This document shows, piece by piece, positions 61,801-64,000 of a stretch of DNA of 64,000 nucleotides; positions within the stretch are counted from its first letter, which is position 1; the number at the start of each line of letters is the position of its first letter. The translations under genes were made by a program, and so were the position numbers. The notes beneath the pieces were generated by a model, which had not been told where the DNA came from, did not search any database, and was given only the letters and a program-made list of their open reading frames with translations. Location: the NCBI GenBank assembly GCA_037349105.1, contig JAYJMM010000081.1:558001-622000 (forward strand), in the 5' to 3' direction. The DNA is from Limnomonas spitsbergensis. Lineage: Eukaryota > Chlorophyta > Chlorophyceae > Chlamydomonadales.

Positions 61801-64000
61801 TCTGAGCGAGGGTAAGGGACACAGCGAGGGTTCAGGGTTCTGAGCGAGGGTAAGGGACACAGCGAGAGTTCAGGGTTCTGAGCGAGGGTAAGGGACACAG
61901 CGAGGGTTCAGGGTTCTGAGCGAGGGTAAGGGACGCAGCTGAGGGTTCAGGGTTCTGAGCGAGGGTAAGGGACGCAGCTGAGGGTTCAGGGTTCTGAGCG
62001 AGGGTAAGGGACGCAGCTGAGGGTTCAGGGTTCTGTGCGAGGGCAAGGGACGCAGCTGAGGGTTCAGGGTTCTGAGCGAGGGTAAGGGACGCAGCTGAGG
62101 GTTCAGGGTTCTGAGCGAGGGTAAGGGACGCAGCTGAGGGTTCAGGGTTCTGAGCGAGGGTAAGGGACGCAGCTGAGGGTTCAGGGTTCTGAGCGAGGGT
62201 AAGGGACGCAGCTGAGGGTTCAGGGTTCTGAGCGAGGGTAAGGGACGCAGCTGAGGGTTCAGGGTTCTGAGCGAGGGTAAGGCACGCAGCTGAGGGTTCA
62301 GGGTTCTGAGCGAGGGTAAGGGACGCAGCTGAGGGTTCAGGGTTCTGAGCGAGGGTAAGGCACGCAGCTGAGGGTTCAGGGTTCTGAGCGAGGGTGAGGA
62401 TTTAATAAGTGCATATGACGAATACTAATAAACGACTCGTCCGCACATGAGGCCTGCGGATGGCCTGCTCGTAATGAAGGACCAGGGCCTTCTTTTACTG
62501 CGTCAAAAAGCTCAAACAAATCTTACAGAAAATCTTGTAAACGAATCTGATACAATCCTATACAAATCTTACAGAAGACAAAGGGCACAGCCTAGGGTTA
62601 AGAATTTCGGGCGAGGGACGTGGCTTTAATATCACTCATACGAATTAACGACTCAGGAGCGTACGAGTTCTTCAGATGGCGTTGTTGCAATCAGAGTATC
62701 TGGCCCTGAGGTTTAGGGTGGAGCTTGAGGATTGAATACAGGAGCAGAACTCATGAGCGTATGGCCTCTGCTGAGGTCGTTGTCGTAGCCAAGGCATCCG
62801 ACCCTAAGGGTCCAGGGCAAAGCTCTGAGGATTCAAAAACGGGTGCAAAGCTCATGAGTGTATGGGCGTAGGGTTAATATTAAGGGTTAAGGGACTAAGG
62901 GTCAAGGGTCTGGGGGTAGGACAAAGCCCCGGGATTGATACGGGTAATGAACTCATGAGTGTATGGCCTCTGCTGAGGGCGTTGTTGCGATCAGGGCATC
63001 AGGGCATCAGACCCTCAGGGTTCAGGATTTTAGGGTTGAGGTAGGGCGAAGCTTGAGGATTCAAATCGTTAATGACTCATGTCTGTGTGGCCTCGGCTGA
63101 GGGCGTTGCTGCGATCAGACCCAAAGGACCTCTTTACGATCGCCAGCGTCTGAGGGATGGCGCAAGACACGCTTGAAGGTCCAGGGTTAAGGATGTAGGA
63201 CAGGTTCTACACCAAGCATGATACTGCGTCGTTGCGATCAGAACCCAAGGACCTCTTTACGACAGCCAGCGTCTGAGGGATGGCGCAAGACACGCTTGAA
63301 GGTCCAGGGTCAAGGATGTAGGTCAGGTTCTACACCGAGCATGATACTGCGTCGTTGCGATCAGAACCCAAGGACCTCTTTACGACAGCCAGCGTCTGAG
63401 GGATGGCGCAAGACACGCTTGAAGGTCCAGGGTCAAGGATGTAGGTCAGGTTTTACACTGAGCATGATACTGCGATGCCCTTCACATGCTCTGCTCACAT
63501 ACCATGCACCCTTCCAGCATTACCTGCTGGGCAACGGGTATAGGGTTTAGGGGTTAGGGGTTAGGCTGTAGGGTTTAGGGTGCAGTCCTCCTAAACCCTA
63601 TACCTTTTGCTCACATACCATGCACTATCCCCGCATTACCTGCTGAGCAATGGGTTAAGGGTTTAGGGTGCAGTCCTCCTAAACCCTAAACCCTTTGTTC
63701 ACATATCATTCACCCTCCCCGCATTACCTGCTGAGCAATGGGTGAAGTATTTATGGGTTAGGTTTTAGGGTGTAGGGAGCAGTCCTCCTAAACCCTAAAC
63801 CCTTAGCTAACACATCATGCACCCTCCCCGCATTACCTGCTGAGCAATGGGCTCCGCCTCCGTCCACTTTTTCCGCTCAATGAGGATCCCCACCAACTGT
63901 GAAAGAAGCAGGGGCATGATGTCAGCCAATTTAAGTGCATGGTATTAGTAGGGGCAGGGGCTGGGGCTGGGGCAGGGGCTGGGGCTGGGGCAGGGGCAGG
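55809..64000 (-). CDS. Tetratricopeptide-repeat protein (kinesin-light-chain/NPHP3-like TPRs), 3' part
   Basis: Exons in transcript order: 63896-63837 (LVGILIERKKWTEAEPIAQQ), an unresolved exon near 63160-63060 (TLAIVKRSFGSDRSNALSRG), 61645-61499 (MERSIGPDHVNTI, AHILAGIMAELGKTDQPIDL, YSRSLRSREK), 59122-59019 (MYGPDHSETMSAVGHLAPLY, AGQYEKSEQMF), 58599-58464 (TYQKALGTKALPHLLVSL, NLAIVLHKDGRPAEALARVE), 57293-57222 (charged helix RKDIASYERLKANLK), 55973-55809 (Pro/Ala-rich linker, then FSALDYARLSLLERA, TGA). GT/AG and phases agree from 61645 to the stop. The xGPDHxxT...LAxLYxxxGxYExSExxxxR pattern is that of ~42-residue TPRs, which bind other proteins; the specific function is unknown. The gene continues beyond the window's right end. 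Confidence 0.82.
56050..56220 (-). repeat. Copies of the TPR terminal exon acceptor edge
   Basis: The terminal exon start region (GCTGATCGGAGTTCTCTCAG on plus, 55961-55980) is echoed at 56089-56107 (GCTGATCTTGGTCCTCTCAA) and near 56180-56200 (TTAGATGTTCTCCAGGTAGG). Confidence 0.75.
56235..56405 (+). repeat. Dispersed ~160-bp repeat, member in TPR intron
   Basis: GGCAGCCCCGCGGCCAACCC, AAATCTGGACCGGCCTCCGG, CCAAGCAGCAGGGCTGGCC, ending AGCTGAATTGTAGCTGAAAG. It lies opposite to the host gene's strand. Confidence 0.8.
56440..56650 (-). repeat. Two ~100-bp direct repeats
   Basis: AGCTGATCACCAACCTTCAA ... GGCCGAACCTCACCTCGAAT and a second copy (TTGTTGATCACCATCCTTAA...). Their core resembles the terminal exon acceptor edge and may be older ladder copies. 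Confidence 0.7.
56745..57215 (+). repeat. Telomere-like C-rich repeats (AACCTGCACCCTACACCC)
   Basis: About 20 irregular units of CACAAACCTGCACCCTAC / CATTAAGCTGCACCCTAC, with one CCCTAAACCCTAAACC stretch (56912-56931). In the TPR intron next to the 57222 donor. Confidence 0.85.
57355..58460. repeat. 1.1-kb pyrimidine-rich tract (CCTGCCCTGCCCC)
   Basis: Nearly pure C/T with G only in CCTGCC steps on the plus strand, hence purine/G-rich on the transcribed (minus) sense strand. A ~250-bp block is duplicated (57395-57560 and 57570-57700). Such a tract may form triplex or quadruplex structures. Confidence 0.9.
58650..59018 (-). other. TPR intron with short repeats
   Basis: GGAGGTATTGATGCATTGTGG occurs at 58667 and 58731, with AAAATTGCAGGTTTTAGGCA-like flanks. 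No copied exon edge was confirmed. Confidence 0.45.
59165..59345 (+). repeat. ~16-bp array (GGGTTTGACCAGCCAG)
   Basis: About ten imperfect units upstream of exon 59122 on the minus strand. Confidence 0.8.
59815..59960 (+). repeat. Dispersed ~140-bp repeat, copy 2
   Basis: Partner of 54090-54240; a shorter extra piece precedes it (59770-59815, GGGTGAGCACATATGCTCCC). Confidence 0.85.
60060..61410 (-). repeat. 58-bp tandem array with a donor consensus in each unit
   Basis: About 23 units; plus strand CTACCCCATAAACCCTAGAC, TGAACCACTTACCCTAGGC, TTTCCCCCTATACCCTAGG. On the transcribed minus strand each unit reads CCTAGG|GTAAGTGG, a near-ideal 5' splice site, in most copies. It lies just downstream of the real donor at 61498. 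Confidence 0.97.
61655..62400 (-). repeat. 39-bp tandem array with an acceptor-like site in each unit
   Basis: About 19 units; minus strand CTGCGTCCCTTACCCTCGCT then CAG|AACCCTGAACCCT. This resembles the real acceptor of exon 61645 (CTTTACCCCCTCTCAG|GTTTTGG), which it abuts. A minority of units are 37-bp variants (CTGTGTCCC). Confidence 0.96.
62640..63475 (-). repeat. Copies of both edges of an unresolved TPR exon
   Basis: The exon body near 63105-63170 (TLAIVKRSFGSDRSNALSRG) has acceptor-side copies starting near 63273 and 63393 (CCCTCAG|ACGCTGGCTGTCG, reading TLAVVKRSLGSDRNDA). Donor-side copies lie near 63000, 62790 and 62690 (GCAACAACGCCCTCAGCAGAG). The true exon end could not be fixed. 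Confidence 0.8.
63515..63836 (-). repeat. Ladder of three copies of the TPR exon 63837 donor edge
   Basis: Real end: TTGCTCAGCAG|GTAATGCGGGG. Copies end near 63728, 63640 and 63524, all with CAG|GTAATG. Spacing 109, 88 and 116 bp. The shared flank includes CCCTAAACCC spacers. Confidence 0.94.
63945..64000 (+). repeat. GGGGCTGGGGCAGG microsatellite at window end
   Basis: Imperfect GGGGCTGGGGCA iterations running off the window; G-quadruplex-prone on the plus strand. Confidence 0.85.

Overview
This window looks like nuclear DNA of a green alga. The reasons are an intron-rich plant/algal-type MYB-CC (PSR1/PHR-like) gene, a plant-type organellar prolyl-tRNA synthetase, a plant-like U2 snRNA, a nuclear intron-containing copy of the complex I subunit NDUFS2/Nad7 (nuclear in Chlorophyceae), GTGCGT/GTGAGG-type splice donors, and interstitial TTTAGGG/CCCTAAA-like motifs everywhere. 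Placement in Chlorophyceae is an inference; I cannot name the species.

Layout. 1-2133 (+): last three coding exons of NDUFS2. 3543-24082 (-): a complete organellar-type ProRS gene, 14 exons whose lengths sum to 1734 bp (577 codons plus stop) with all splice phases matching, spread over 20.5 kb; a tRNA-Ser(UGA) gene sits in intron 7. 24.8-31.2 kb: an intergenic nest of decayed non-LTR-retrotransposon 3' ends around a U2 snRNA gene (26845-27040). 31.2-33.9 kb: unique sequence without a recognised gene. 33.9-36.8 kb: three tandem arrays. 36947-47150 (+): 3' part of a PSR1-like MYB-CC transcription factor gene, including one 4.9-kb intron made mostly of an 81-bp repeat. 50358-51254 (+): an F-box-like/leucine-rich-repeat ORF. 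51.3-55.2 kb: more retroelement 3' ends and tandem arrays. 55809-63896 and beyond (-): 3' part of a tetratricopeptide-repeat gene.

The most unusual property is shared by all four spliced genes. Introns next to many exons are filled with tandem, progressively decayed copies of the edge of the neighbouring exon, splice site included. Copies always lie on the intron side and are usually 80-135 bp apart. About twenty exon edges show it, some on acceptors (ProRS exons 2, 3, 5, 6, 8, 10; PSR1-like exons at 39612, 44628, 45503), some on donors (ProRS exons 2, 5, 7, 9, 10, 11, 13; NDUFS2; TPR gene), and two at stop codons. Only the copy that abuts the exon body keeps reading frame and phase with its neighbours, although many copies keep a usable-looking AG or GT and at least one keeps an open reading frame. 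Several pure minisatellites in these introns also carry a splice-like junction in every unit. This suggests that introns here grow by tandem duplication across exon-intron junctions, leaving ladders of decoy splice sites. Retroelement pieces, a dispersed ~160-bp repeat family and G-rich arrays make up most of the remaining non-coding DNA.
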